This document shows positions 1-6,219 of a DNA stretch of 6,772 nt, piece after piece; within the stretch, counting starts at the first letter, position 1; each line of letters begins with the position of its first letter. Source of the stretch: Oligoflexus sp. (GTDB taxonomy: Bacteria > Bdellovibrionota_B > Oligoflexia > Oligoflexales > Oligoflexaceae). The stretch lies in assembly GCA_030151925.1 (NCBI GenBank), contig JASLCY010000104.1, positions 1-6,772 on the forward strand, written 5' to 3'. Below the pieces are notes generated by a model. It was not told where the DNA came from. It saw only the letters and a list, made by a program, of their open reading frames with translations, and made no database searches. A program made the position numbers and the translations under genes.

Positions 1-2871
1 CTTCCTCTGGCCTGGATCACGAGCCAATACGTGACGCTCGTCAAAGAGCTCAGCCTCAATAGCCTCAACGAACAGATCTCGGTCCTGCCCATCCTGCAGC
101 AGCTCGGTGAGCTCTCGCGCGAAGTCCAGGAGCGCGGCGCGAACCTTCCGCTGTGGATCATCGGCTCGGATATTTCGCCGAATCAGAACCGCGAAAACCT
201 TGAGGCGATCGAGAACGTCATGAAAAAGATCGATCAGGCGATGAAAGCCCATAACGAAACGGATCGTGCGCAGTGGCAGGCCGTGGCGGATAGGGTCGAA
301 GATCTCCTGGCTGAGCAATCGACGAATCCCAAGAGCTTCGAAGCCTATGCCGAGGTCAGCCGCCAGGCGATCAATTTCGCGAAGATCCTGAGCATCGAGC
401 ACAAATTCTATTCGAGCGGCAGCGGTCTGACCTTGCCCAGCTGGCTCGCGATCGACCTCTCGCCCTCGCTCTCGGAGGACGTTAACTTTCTCCGCGGGTA
501 TATCACTTATAAAGCCTTCATCAACGAGCATACGCTCAAGGACGTCGGCGCGACGAGCAGCTATCTCAGCCTCGCCGAGGACCGTTATGCCGAGATCGGG
601 CAGAACCTGCGTGAGCTCGCGGTCCATAATCCCGACCTCTACGAGCGGCTGCGCCCCGACATCGAACGCATGGACGCCTCGCTGAAGAACGTGCGCGGGC
701 TCGTGAACCGCTATATCAACGAGGAGCGCTTCGGCGAGGATCCGGAGGAGTTCTTCCGGCAATCGAGCTCTTTGATCGAAGCGATCTATCGGTTCGACGG
801 CATCCTGAAGGAGCACATCGAGACCAAATTGAAGAAGGATATCCGGTCGCGTTCGCTGAACCTCAAGATCCTCATCGGCACGGCGCTGCTTTCCGGCATC
901 CTGGTGCTGGCGTTGATCGTCTATCTTTCCCGATCTTTCGTGAACGGGATCCGAGGCATCGAATTCCTCGCCGAGCAGGTGGCGGGAGGCAACCGCAGCC
1001 TGGTCTTCCCGCAGCAGCAGAGCCGCGACGAGATCCAGGCGATCATCGGCGAGATCGAGAAGATCTACATCGCGATCAAGGCCTCCGAGGAGAAGTCGCA
1101 CGAGAACAACTGGCTCCTCGAGATCAAGAGCCGCCTCAACGAGGTGATCCGCGGCGCGCCCGACCTGCAGAGGTTCGGCGAGCATTGCCTCCTGACCCTC
1201 GGCGAGATCACCGGCGCGATCCTCTCCACGTTCTACCTCCGCTCCGACGGGCAGCTGAGGCTCGCGGCGAGCCTCGGCTTCGAAGCGCCGGCGGTCCTGG
1301 GACTCAACGAGGGCCTGCTCGCTTCGATCGTACGGCTCGGGCGCCTCAAGCATTACGCGGCCGAAGAGATCCCCGAGGGTTTTCCGGCCATCCGCTCGAC
1401 CCTGGGCTCGGCGCCGGCGCGCGGCCTCATCCTGTTCCCGATCAAGTTCGAGGGCGAAGTGATCGCGGTCATGGAATTCCTCGGTTTCCAGGCCTTCACG
1501 CCCCAGGTGCTCGCCTACCTCGAAGAGGTGGAGGAGACGATCGCGGTGCTTCTTCAGTGGCTGAAATCCAGCCTCCTCGTGCTCGAGCTGCTCGAGAAGA
1601 CCCGGGCGAAGAGCCAGGAGCTCCTCGCCTCCAACATCGATCTCGCGAACAAGACCAACCTCTATAACGAGCAGCGCCAGGAGGCGGAGACGGCCAACCG
1701 CTATAAGTCGATCTTCCTCGCGAACATGTCGCACGAGCTGCGCACGCCGCTGAACAGCATCATGATCCTCGCTCAGGTGTTGGCGGAGAACCGCGACAAG
1801 AACCTGACGGAAACGCAGATCAAGAATTCCAACATCATCTACAGCTCGGGCAAGGAGCTGCTGAAGCTCATCAACGAGATCCTCGACCTCTCGCGCATCG
1901 AGGCGGGCAAGATCGAGATCGCGGCGAGCGCGATCGACGTTCGGGCGCTCGTCGCCGAGACCCGGGCGATGTACGAGCCGCTGGCGGCCGACAAGGGTCT
2001 CGAATACCTCGTCGAGCTGCATGAGCCGGTGCCGGCGACGATAATCAGCGATTCGGTGCGCCTGTCGCAGATCATCCGCAATTTCGTGGCGAACGCGATC
2101 AAATTCACGGAAAAGGGCGGCGTCACCGTCACGTTCTCGGCCGCGCGGGCGCCTTACGTCCTTCAAATCGTAGTATCGGATTCGGGAATAGGCATGCGGG
2201 AAGATCAGCTGACGGAGATCTTCGAGCCCTTCAAACAGTTGAACCATGCCCTCTCCCGCAAGCAGGAGGGGACCGGGCTGGGGCTCGCCATCTCCAAGAA
2301 CCTCGCCACCAAGCTGGGGGGCGAGATCACCGTGACCAGCGAGTTAGGAAAGGGAAGCGTGTTTTCGCTGCGCCTGCCCGCCGAGCTCCCGGCCGACGCC
2401 GAAGCCCAGCACACGCCCGCAGCGGAGCCGCAAACCTTAGAGCCGCTGCCGCTTCCCGAGGCGAAGCCGCGCTCCGGCGCGCGGGACTTCACTTTCGAGG
2501 GCAAGGTCATCCTCGTGGTGGACGACGATATACGTAACGTCTATTCTCTGAGACAGATCCTGCACGGCCGCGGCTCGGAGATCCTCGTCGCAAGCCACGG
2601 CCAGGAGGCCCTTGAGGTCCTGAACGAACATCCGCACGTGGATCTCGTGCTCATGGATATGATGATGCCGGAGATGGACGGTTACGAAGCCATGCGAAGA
2701 ATCAGGGCGAATCCCGCGTTCGCGCGCCTGCCTATCATCGCTCTCACGGCCAAGGCCATGGTCAGCGACCGGCAGATGTGCCTCGAGGCGGGGGCGAGCG
2801 ATTACTTCCAGAAGCCTATCGACGCCGAGCGGCTCATCGAACTTATGCGCCGTTGGTTGAGCCATGCTTGA
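1..2871 (+). CDS. Hybrid sensor histidine kinase (sensor-TM-HAMP-GAF-HisKA-HATPase-REC), 5' end cut by window
   Basis: Inner-membrane kinase that should sense a signal outside the cytoplasm, autophosphorylate on His and pass phosphate to its own receiver. The frame is open from base 1. The first possible start in view is GTG at 31, but it has no ribosome site, and the ten codons before it read LPLAWITSQY, like the end of a first membrane helix, so the true start is probably upstream. Numbering from GTG 31: helical sensor about 1-275, membrane helix about 278-299, HAMP about 300-352, GAF about 375-510, coiled coil about 511-560. HisKA has MSHELRTPL with phosphoacceptor H568. The HATPase has an N-box at 680-691, DSGIGM at 717-722 and GTGLGLAI at 747-754. 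A Pro/Ala/Glu-rich linker (about 785-820) leads to a receiver with D831-D833, phosphoacceptor D876, T906 and K928. All catalytic motifs look intact. The ligand is unknown; an ERG motif at 34-36 recalls NIT-type sensors. Last base pairs overlap the next gene by 8. Confidence 0.93.
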   Translation, partial: LPLAWITSQYVTLVKELSLNSLNEQISVLPILQQLGELSREVQERGANLPLWIIGSDISPNQNRENLEAIENVMKKIDQAMKAHNETDRAQWQAVADRVEDLLAEQSTNPKSFEAYAEVSRQAINFAKILSIEHKFYSSGSGLTLPSWLAIDLSPSLSEDVNFLRGYITYKAFINEHTLKDVGATSSYLSLAEDRYAEIGQNLRELAVHNPDLYERLRPDIERMDASLKNVRGLVNRYINEERFGEDPEEFFRQSSSLIEAIYRFDGILKEHIETKLKKDIRSRSLNLKILIGTALLSGILVLALIVYLSRSFVNGIRGIEFLAEQVAGGNRSLVFPQQQSRDEIQAIIGEIEKIYIAIKASEEKSHENNWLLEIKSRLNEVIRGAPDLQRFGEHCLLTLGEITGAILSTFYLRSDGQLRLAASLGFEAPAVLGLNEGLLASIVRLGRLKHYAAEEIPEGFPAIRSTLGSAPARGLILFPIKFEGEVIAVMEFLGFQAFTPQVLAYLEEVEETIAVLLQWLKSSLLVLELLEKTRAKSQELLASNIDLANKTNLYNEQRQEAETANRYKSIFLANMSHELRTPLNSIMILAQVLAENRDKNLTETQIKNSNIIYSSGKELLKLINEILDLSRIEAGKIEIAASAIDVRALVAETRAMYEPLAADKGLEYLVELHEPVPATIISDSVRLSQIIRNFVANAIKFTEKGGVTVTFSAARAPYVLQIVVSDSGIGMREDQLTEIFEPFKQLNHALSRKQEGTGLGLAISKNLATKLGGEITVTSELGKGSVFSLRLPAELPADAEAQHTPAAEPQTLEPLPLPEAKPRSGARDFTFEGKVILVVDDDIRNVYSLRQILHGRGSEILVASHGQEALEVLNEHPHVDLVLMDMMMPEMDGYEAMRRIRANPAFARLPIIALTAKAMVSDRQMCLEAGASDYFQKPIDAERLIELMRRWLSHA

Positions 2872-4000
2872 GGCGAACGTCCCAGCACCGGAGAAGGTCC
2901 TGGTCCTGTCCGTGGACGATCAGGAGCAGAATCTCGTGAGCCTCGAGCAGGTCCTGAATTCGGATGAGATCGAGGTGATCTCGGTGCGCTCCGGCGCGGA
3001 AGCCCTGCGCAGGTTATTGAAGCATCAATTCTGCTGCATCCTCCTCGATATCCGCATGCCCGATATGGACGGCTTCGAGACGGCCGCCTTCATCCGGGCC
3101 GACCCCGATCTCGCGCAGACGCCGATCATATTCGTAACAGCCGAGGTAAAGGACCAGGAATCGCAATTCACCGGCTATAACCGCGGCGCCGTGGACTTCC
3201 TGGTCAAACCCCTCTCGCCTCAGGTGATCCTAGCCAAAGTCAGAGTTTTCGCCGAGCTTTATCGGCAAAAGAAGGCGTTGGACCAAACCGCCCTCATCTC
3301 CGAGCTGAACGCGCAGCTCAAGGATACGAACGAGCAGCTGCTGCAATTCACGTTCATCGCCTCGCACGACATGCAGGAGCCCCTCCGCCGCATCCACTGC
3401 CTCGTCGATCTGCTGAGAGCTGATGAGATCGTGCTGGGGAAAGACGGTCTCAGGGAGATCTGTGACGATCTCAGCATCTGTGCCCACGAGGCGCTCAATC
3501 TCGCGCACGATTTCCGGGAATTAACGACCATCGTGAGCACGCCTTTCCTAAATTCTTTGGTTGATATCGGTGAGATTAGTCATAGAATAGCAAAAGAACG
3601 GCAGGCAGATATCGAACGTCGCGGCATCGAATTCCGCATCCTCGATGTGCCCAAGATCAAAGGCGATGAGGCTTTGATCCGTAATCTGCTTGCGATCCTG
3701 GTCGATAATGCGCTCCTTCATACGGGGCAGGCGGCCGTGACGATAGAAATATCAGCCTCGTGGGTCAACCATGAGTGGGTCATCAGCGTGAGAAACACGG
3801 GGTCGAAAATCTCGGAAGCGATGAAAGCGGAGATCTTCAAGCCCTTTGTCCGGTCGGCCCATCTCCAGAAGTGGCAGCATCTCGGCCTGGGCCTGACGAA
3901 GGCCAAGAAAATCGTCGATAGACACCGCGGCCGCATTTGGGTTGAAAATGAGGGTGAGAGCGTGGCCTTCAAATTCACGCTCGCGGAGGTGAGCTTTTGA
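2864..4000 (+). CDS. Soluble receiver-histidine kinase (REC-HisKA-HATPase)
   Basis: Cytoplasmic two-component protein with an N-terminal receiver controlling a C-terminal kinase; no membrane segment. The receiver (about 10-125) has D18-D19, phosphoacceptor D62 in LLDIRMPDMDG, T92 and K115-P116. A coiled coil (about 129-160) leads to the His box ASHDMQEPLRRI with H168, the form common in phytochrome-like kinases. The HATPase has an N-box ending VDNALLHTG (N282) and a G2 box LGLGL at 340-344. The G1 box is altered: RNTGSKI at 310-316 stands where DxGxG is usual, so the conserved Asp is Asn311 and the second Gly is Lys315. Similar N-x-G forms occur in active kinases of the CusS type, so activity is plausible but unproven. 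The start is forced: an in-frame stop lies at 2858-2860 and no other start precedes the receiver. There is no clear ribosome site, so translation probably depends on coupling to the upstream kinase, which ends at 2871. The end overlaps the next gene by 4 bases. Confidence 0.92.
   Translation: MLEANVPAPEKVLVLSVDDQEQNLVSLEQVLNSDEIEVISVRSGAEALRRLLKHQFCCILLDIRMPDMDGFETAAFIRADPDLAQTPIIFVTAEVKDQESQFTGYNRGAVDFLVKPLSPQVILAKVRVFAELYRQKKALDQTALISELNAQLKDTNEQLLQFTFIASHDMQEPLRRIHCLVDLLRADEIVLGKDGLREICDDLSICAHEALNLAHDFRELTTIVSTPFLNSLVDIGEISHRIAKERQADIERRGIEFRILDVPKIKGDEALIRNLLAILVDNALLHTGQAAVTIEISASWVNHEWVISVRNTGSKISEAMKAEIFKPFVRSAHLQKWQHLGLGLTKAKKIVDRHRGRIWVENEGESVAFKFTLAEVSF
3985..3992 (+). promoter_or_regulatory. 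Strong Shine-Dalgarno inside the preceding gene, setting a TTG start
   Basis: GGAGGTGA is a full match to the usual 16S anti-Shine-Dalgarno sequence and ends four bases before TTG at 3997. It lies inside the last codons of the receiver-kinase gene. It supports TTG 3997 over the in-frame GTG at 4024 or ATG at 4030, which would cut off the first beta strand of the receiver. Confidence 0.75.
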
Positions 4001-4401
4001 TCAATCTTACCAATCAAAATGAAGTGATCATGGTGGACGACTCCGACATGGATTTGCGAATCGCCGAGCTTTTCTACGGACGTTCGCATCTCAAGAATAA
4101 GTTCGTGCCTTTGAACTCGGCCGCTCAGCTCCTCTCCTACCTCGAAGCCAGGAAAGCCGATGAGAGCCGTGCGCCGGCCCTCGTGCTGCTCGACATCAAC
4201 ATGCCGGAGATGACGGGATTCGAAGTCTTGGAGCGCATCCGCGGCGACCATTCCTTCGCGGTGCAGCCCAAGATCATGATGTTTACGCATTCGAGCTTCG
4301 AAGACGACAAGCAGCGCGCATCGTCGCTGGGGGCCGACGGTTATATGGTGAAACCGATGGTCGGTGTTGAATATTTGAACTTTTTCGAATCCCTTCTTTA
4401 G
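3997..4401 (+). CDS. Single-domain response regulator (CheY/Rcp1-like receiver)
   Basis: Stand-alone receiver of 134 residues with no output domain. It should accept phosphate from a kinase, most likely the receiver-kinase encoded just upstream, and act by protein-protein contact or as a shuttle or phosphate sink. The acidic pair is D14-D15 (EVIMVDDSD), phosphoacceptor D66 lies in VLLDINMPEMTG, the switch Thr is T97 (MMFTHSS) and the conserved Lys is K119 in MVKP. All key residues are present. The TTG start overlaps the upstream stop (TTGA) and is preceded by a near-ideal GGAGGTGA, so this member of the operon may be translated more strongly than the kinases. The loop after T97 (HSSFEDDKQRA) resembles Rcp1-type regulators that partner phytochrome-like kinases, matching the His box of the upstream protein. 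That resemblance is recalled family knowledge; the partner assignment is inferred from position. Confidence 0.92.
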   Translation: MINLTNQNEVIMVDDSDMDLRIAELFYGRSHLKNKFVPLNSAAQLLSYLEARKADESRAPALVLLDINMPEMTGFEVLERIRGDHSFAVQPKIMMFTHSSFEDDKQRASSLGADGYMVKPMVGVEYLNFFESLL

Positions 4402-4412
4402 ATTTGCTGATC

Positions 4413-4442
4413 TTGCCTTCTCTCACATAGCCAAGAAATAAT
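4413..4442 (+). promoter_or_regulatory. Candidate sigma70-type promoter for the protease gene
   Basis: TTGCCT at 4413-4418 (4 of 6 to TTGACA) and AATAAT at 4437-4442 (5 of 6 to TATAAT) are separated by 18 bases, in an AT-rich patch just after the signalling operon. Transcription would start near 4449, giving a leader of about 50 bases. The match is by eye, and the organism's promoter consensus is unknown. Confidence 0.35.
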
Positions 4443-4459
4443 TAGTGTTCATACCCATT

Positions 4460-4473
4460 TAGAGCCGTCTCTA
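4460..4473 (+). other. Short hairpin in the protease leader
   Basis: TAGAG (4460-4464) and CTCTA (4469-4473) are perfect inverted repeats around a four-base loop CCGT. No T-run follows, so it is not a typical intrinsic terminator. It would lie in the 5' leader if the promoter at 4413-4442 is used. A five-pair stem can occur by chance. Confidence 0.25.
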
Positions 4474-4483
4474 TCTGGGGCAA

Positions 4484-4495
4484 ACCTGTGCAGGT
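4484..4495. promoter_or_regulatory. Perfect 12-base dyad next to the protease start
   Basis: ACCTGTGCAGGT has ACCTG and CAGGT arms with a two-base centre that is not self-complementary. It overlaps the ribosome site (AGGTGAG, 4492-4498) of the protease gene. A two-base loop is too tight for a good RNA hairpin, so a protein-binding site is the more natural reading if it has any function. No regulator is identified. Confidence 0.25.
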
Positions 4496-4501
4496 GAGAG
4501 G

Positions 4502-5365
4502 ATGTCCATGTTTAAAAATTTGCTCCCTATCGTTATGGTTTTATGCAGCGGCTCAGCCCTGGCTTTTCCATCGCTCGACCGCCTGCCTCCGGGGCCCCTG
4601 GTCCCCGAACGCGCCGCTGCCTCTTATGACTTCACGGGCATCGTGGCTTTCAGCAACTGCTCGGGCAGCGTCGTTCGTTTCGACGACAGCCTCGAGACCG
4701 ACCAAGCCCTCGTCCTCACCAACGGCCATTGCACGGGCAGCCTCATCGATCCAGGTGTCGTCTATGTGAATCAGGCCGCGAATCGCACGATCAGCCTGCT
4801 CAATGACAAGGCTTCGAAAGTCGGCTCGGTGCACGCCGATCTCCTCGTCTACGGGGCGATGACCAAAACCGACCTCGCGCTCTATCGCCTGAAGGAGACC
4901 TATGCCGACCTCCATGCGAAATACCAGGCGGAAGCCCTGACGCTCGCGCGCGAGGCGCCTGCGGTCGGCACCGCGATCCAGGTGATCTCGGGTTATTGGA
5001 AGAAAGGCTACAGCTGCTCGATCGAAGCGATCGCGTCGACGCTGGAAGAAGGCGATTGGACGTTCCATGATTCCGTTCGCTACAGCCGTCCCGGTTGCGA
5101 CGTGATCGGCGGCACTTCGGGTTCGCCCGTCCTCGCGGCCGGCACCCGCACGGTGGTGGCCGTGAATAACACGATCAACGAAAGCGGCAAGAAATGCACG
5201 GAGAACAATCCCTGCGAAGTCAACGCCGACGGCAGCATCACGGCGACCAAGGGTTTCGGTTACGCGCAGGAAACCTACTGGCTCTACAGCTGCCGCGATG
5301 CGGGCGGCGCGATCGACCTGAGCGTCGAGGGCTGTCTGCTGCAGCAGCCGGCCGCGAACGATTAA
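4502..5365 (+). CDS. Exported trypsin-like serine protease
   Basis: Secreted endopeptidase of the chymotrypsin fold (S1/V8-like), substrate unknown. The N-terminus is a Sec signal peptide: Lys5, a hydrophobic core at about 7-16, and SALA with probable cleavage after A21. C15 lacks a lipobox. The triad is H76 in LTNGHC (in place of TAAHC), D124 in KTDLALYRL, and S206 in GGTSGSPV at 203-210. The residue before the Ser is Thr, where S1 enzymes have Asp and V8-type enzymes Asn. The mature part has eight cysteines: 53, 77, 172, 199, 232, 238, 264 and 278. C53-C77 should be the bridge flanking the catalytic His, and the rest suggest further disulfides. There is no obvious propeptide or C-terminal sorting domain. 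Start ATG 4502 follows AGGTGAG closely; ATG 4508 (Met3), with GAGAGG six bases upstream, is equally possible and keeps the signal peptide. A 100-base gap and possible promoter suggest separate transcription from the signalling operon. Confidence 0.9.
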   Translation: MSMFKNLLPIVMVLCSGSALAFPSLDRLPPGPLVPERAAASYDFTGIVAFSNCSGSVVRFDDSLETDQALVLTNGHCTGSLIDPGVVYVNQAANRTISLLNDKASKVGSVHADLLVYGAMTKTDLALYRLKETYADLHAKYQAEALTLAREAPAVGTAIQVISGYWKKGYSCSIEAIASTLEEGDWTFHDSVRYSRPGCDVIGGTSGSPVLAAGTRTVVAVNNTINESGKKCTENNPCEVNADGSITATKGFGYAQETYWLYSCRDAGGAIDLSVEGCLLQQPAAND

Positions 5366-5403
5366 TCGATAAGGTTTCATGACCAAAAATCACTAAACCT
5401 CCA

Positions 5404-5456
5404 CGCCTGTCTGTGATAGAACTAGCGGTCCTCAGCTACGGCTATTCCGACAGGTG
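5404..5456 (+). terminator. Long imperfect hairpin between protease and DUF4197 genes (terminator or leader structure)
   Basis: The outer stem pairs 5404-5411 with 5449-5456 (8 pairs, core CCTGTC/GACAGG, one G-U). Inside it ATAG (5416-5419) pairs with CTAT (5442-5445), and TAGC (5423-5426) pairs with GCTA (5435-5438) around an eight-base loop. The three stems nest in register, separated by small internal loops. Only a short TTTT (5458-5461) follows, so it is a weak intrinsic terminator at best. It could instead be a structured leader for the next gene, whose ribosome site begins at 5468. Confidence 0.35.
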
Positions 5457-5478
5457 ATTTTGAAAGTGGAGCTTTAAG

Positions 5479-6219
5479 ATGATGAAACCATACGTGATAA
5501 TATCGGCCCTCCTCGTTTTCAGCGCAGGTTGTGCGGGCCTCGACCAGAATCTGGGGGCGGTTATGTCCGCCGCCCAGAGCAACGTGGCGCCGACTCAGTC
5601 CGAATCCGCCTCGGCGACCAAGGAAGCCCTGGAGAAAGGCGTGAGCTACGGCGTCAGCCTCCTCTCGAAACAAGGCGGCTTCACCGATTCGATCCATCAC
5701 ATCGTGATCCCGACCGAATTGCAAAAGGCGACCAACCTCGCTCGTTCGGTCGGCCTCAGCAGTTACGTCGATGGCTTCGAGAAGAGTTTGAACACCGCCG
5801 CCGAGCAGGCGACCGCCTCCGCGATGCCTATCTTCAAGGACGCGATCACCAAGATGACTTTCTCGGACGTCGTGAAGATCCTCACTGGCCCTGAAAACGC
5901 GGCGACGACCTACTTCAAGTCGACGAGCGAACAGAAGCTGGTGGACACGTTCAAGCCGATCGTAGCGAAGGCCACCGAGAAAAATCAGGTCGGCCATATC
6001 TATAATCAGCTGATGACTTCGGTCAAGCCCGCGGCGATGGTCGCCGGCGTATCCGTGCCTGCCGTGAACCTCGACGATTATGTGAGCAACAAGGCCGTCG
6101 ATGCGCTGTTCGTCGAAATCGCCAACCAGGAGAAGCAGATTCGCGAGAATCCGGTAGAACGTTCCACGGCTCTGCTTAAAAAAGTCTTTTCTTATTACGG
6201 TTCGAACAAACCCTCATGA
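5479..6219 (+). CDS. DUF4197 family protein, probable lipoprotein
   Basis: Envelope protein of unknown function, recognised as DUF4197 from recalled family pattern. Visible family-like blocks are KEALEKGVSYG (48-58), AMPIFKDAITKMTFSD (115-130), the LTGPENAATTYF block (135-146), LDDYVSNKAVDALF (198-211) and IRENPVERSTALLKKVF near the end. The length of 246 residues seems normal, including a Ser/Ala/Gln-rich linker at about 28-47. The N-terminus has K3, a hydrophobic stretch at 5-16 and SAGC with C18. G17 and A16 suit a lipobox, but the -3 residue is Ser where Leu, Val or Ile is usual, so lipidation is likely but not certain. Ala at +2 would favour the outer membrane. ATG 5479 is followed at once by ATG 5482; GGAG at 5468-5471 serves both. 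The stop overlaps the next start as ATGA, so the two genes are cotranslated. The mature part is predicted largely helical with no enzyme motif seen. Confidence 0.85.
   Translation: MMKPYVIISALLVFSAGCAGLDQNLGAVMSAAQSNVAPTQSESASATKEALEKGVSYGVSLLSKQGGFTDSIHHIVIPTELQKATNLARSVGLSSYVDGFEKSLNTAAEQATASAMPIFKDAITKMTFSDVVKILTGPENAATTYFKSTSEQKLVDTFKPIVAKATEKNQVGHIYNQLMTSVKPAAMVAGVSVPAVNLDDYVSNKAVDALFVEIANQEKQIRENPVERSTALLKKVFSYYGSNKPS

Noticed and set aside
1185..1667. Open frame of 160 codons on the + strand inside the hybrid kinase GAF region
   Set aside because: The translation is dominated by Arg, Pro, Gly and Ala, typical of an out-of-frame reading of GC-rich coding DNA.
3718..4290. Open frame of 190 codons on the minus strand across the receiver-kinase and lone receiver
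   Set aside because: It spans two well-supported genes and has no family-like motif; it is an antisense shadow.
4402..4440. Intrinsic terminator expected after the signalling operon
   Set aside because: No stem with a following T-run was found just after the stop at 4399-4401; the 4460-4473 hairpin lacks a T-tract.
4541..4552. Possible lipobox at Cys15 of the protease signal peptide
   Set aside because: The residues before Cys15 are Met-Val-Leu; a Leu at -1 is not accepted by the lipoprotein pattern, and SALA gives a better ordinary cleavage site.
4488..4769. Alternative + strand frame overlapping the start of the protease gene
   Set aside because: It is Ser/Ala-rich without a domain, and the overlapping frame encodes a clear signal peptide and catalytic His.
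4553..5386. Open frame of 277 codons on the minus strand opposite the protease gene
   Set aside because: Its translation is rich in Arg, Ala, Asp and Val with no recognisable domain, as expected from the antisense of a GC-rich gene with strong codon bias. The + strand protein has a signal peptide and full catalytic triad.
5412..5420. Possible extended -10 element (TGTGATAGA) upstream of the DUF4197 gene
   Set aside because: Only three of six bases match the -10 consensus and no -35 lies at the right distance; it also falls inside the hairpin.
5422..5997. Open frame of 191 codons on the minus strand opposite the DUF4197 gene
   Set aside because: It is low-complexity Arg/Gly/Leu-rich and lies opposite a recognised family; no start signal was seen.
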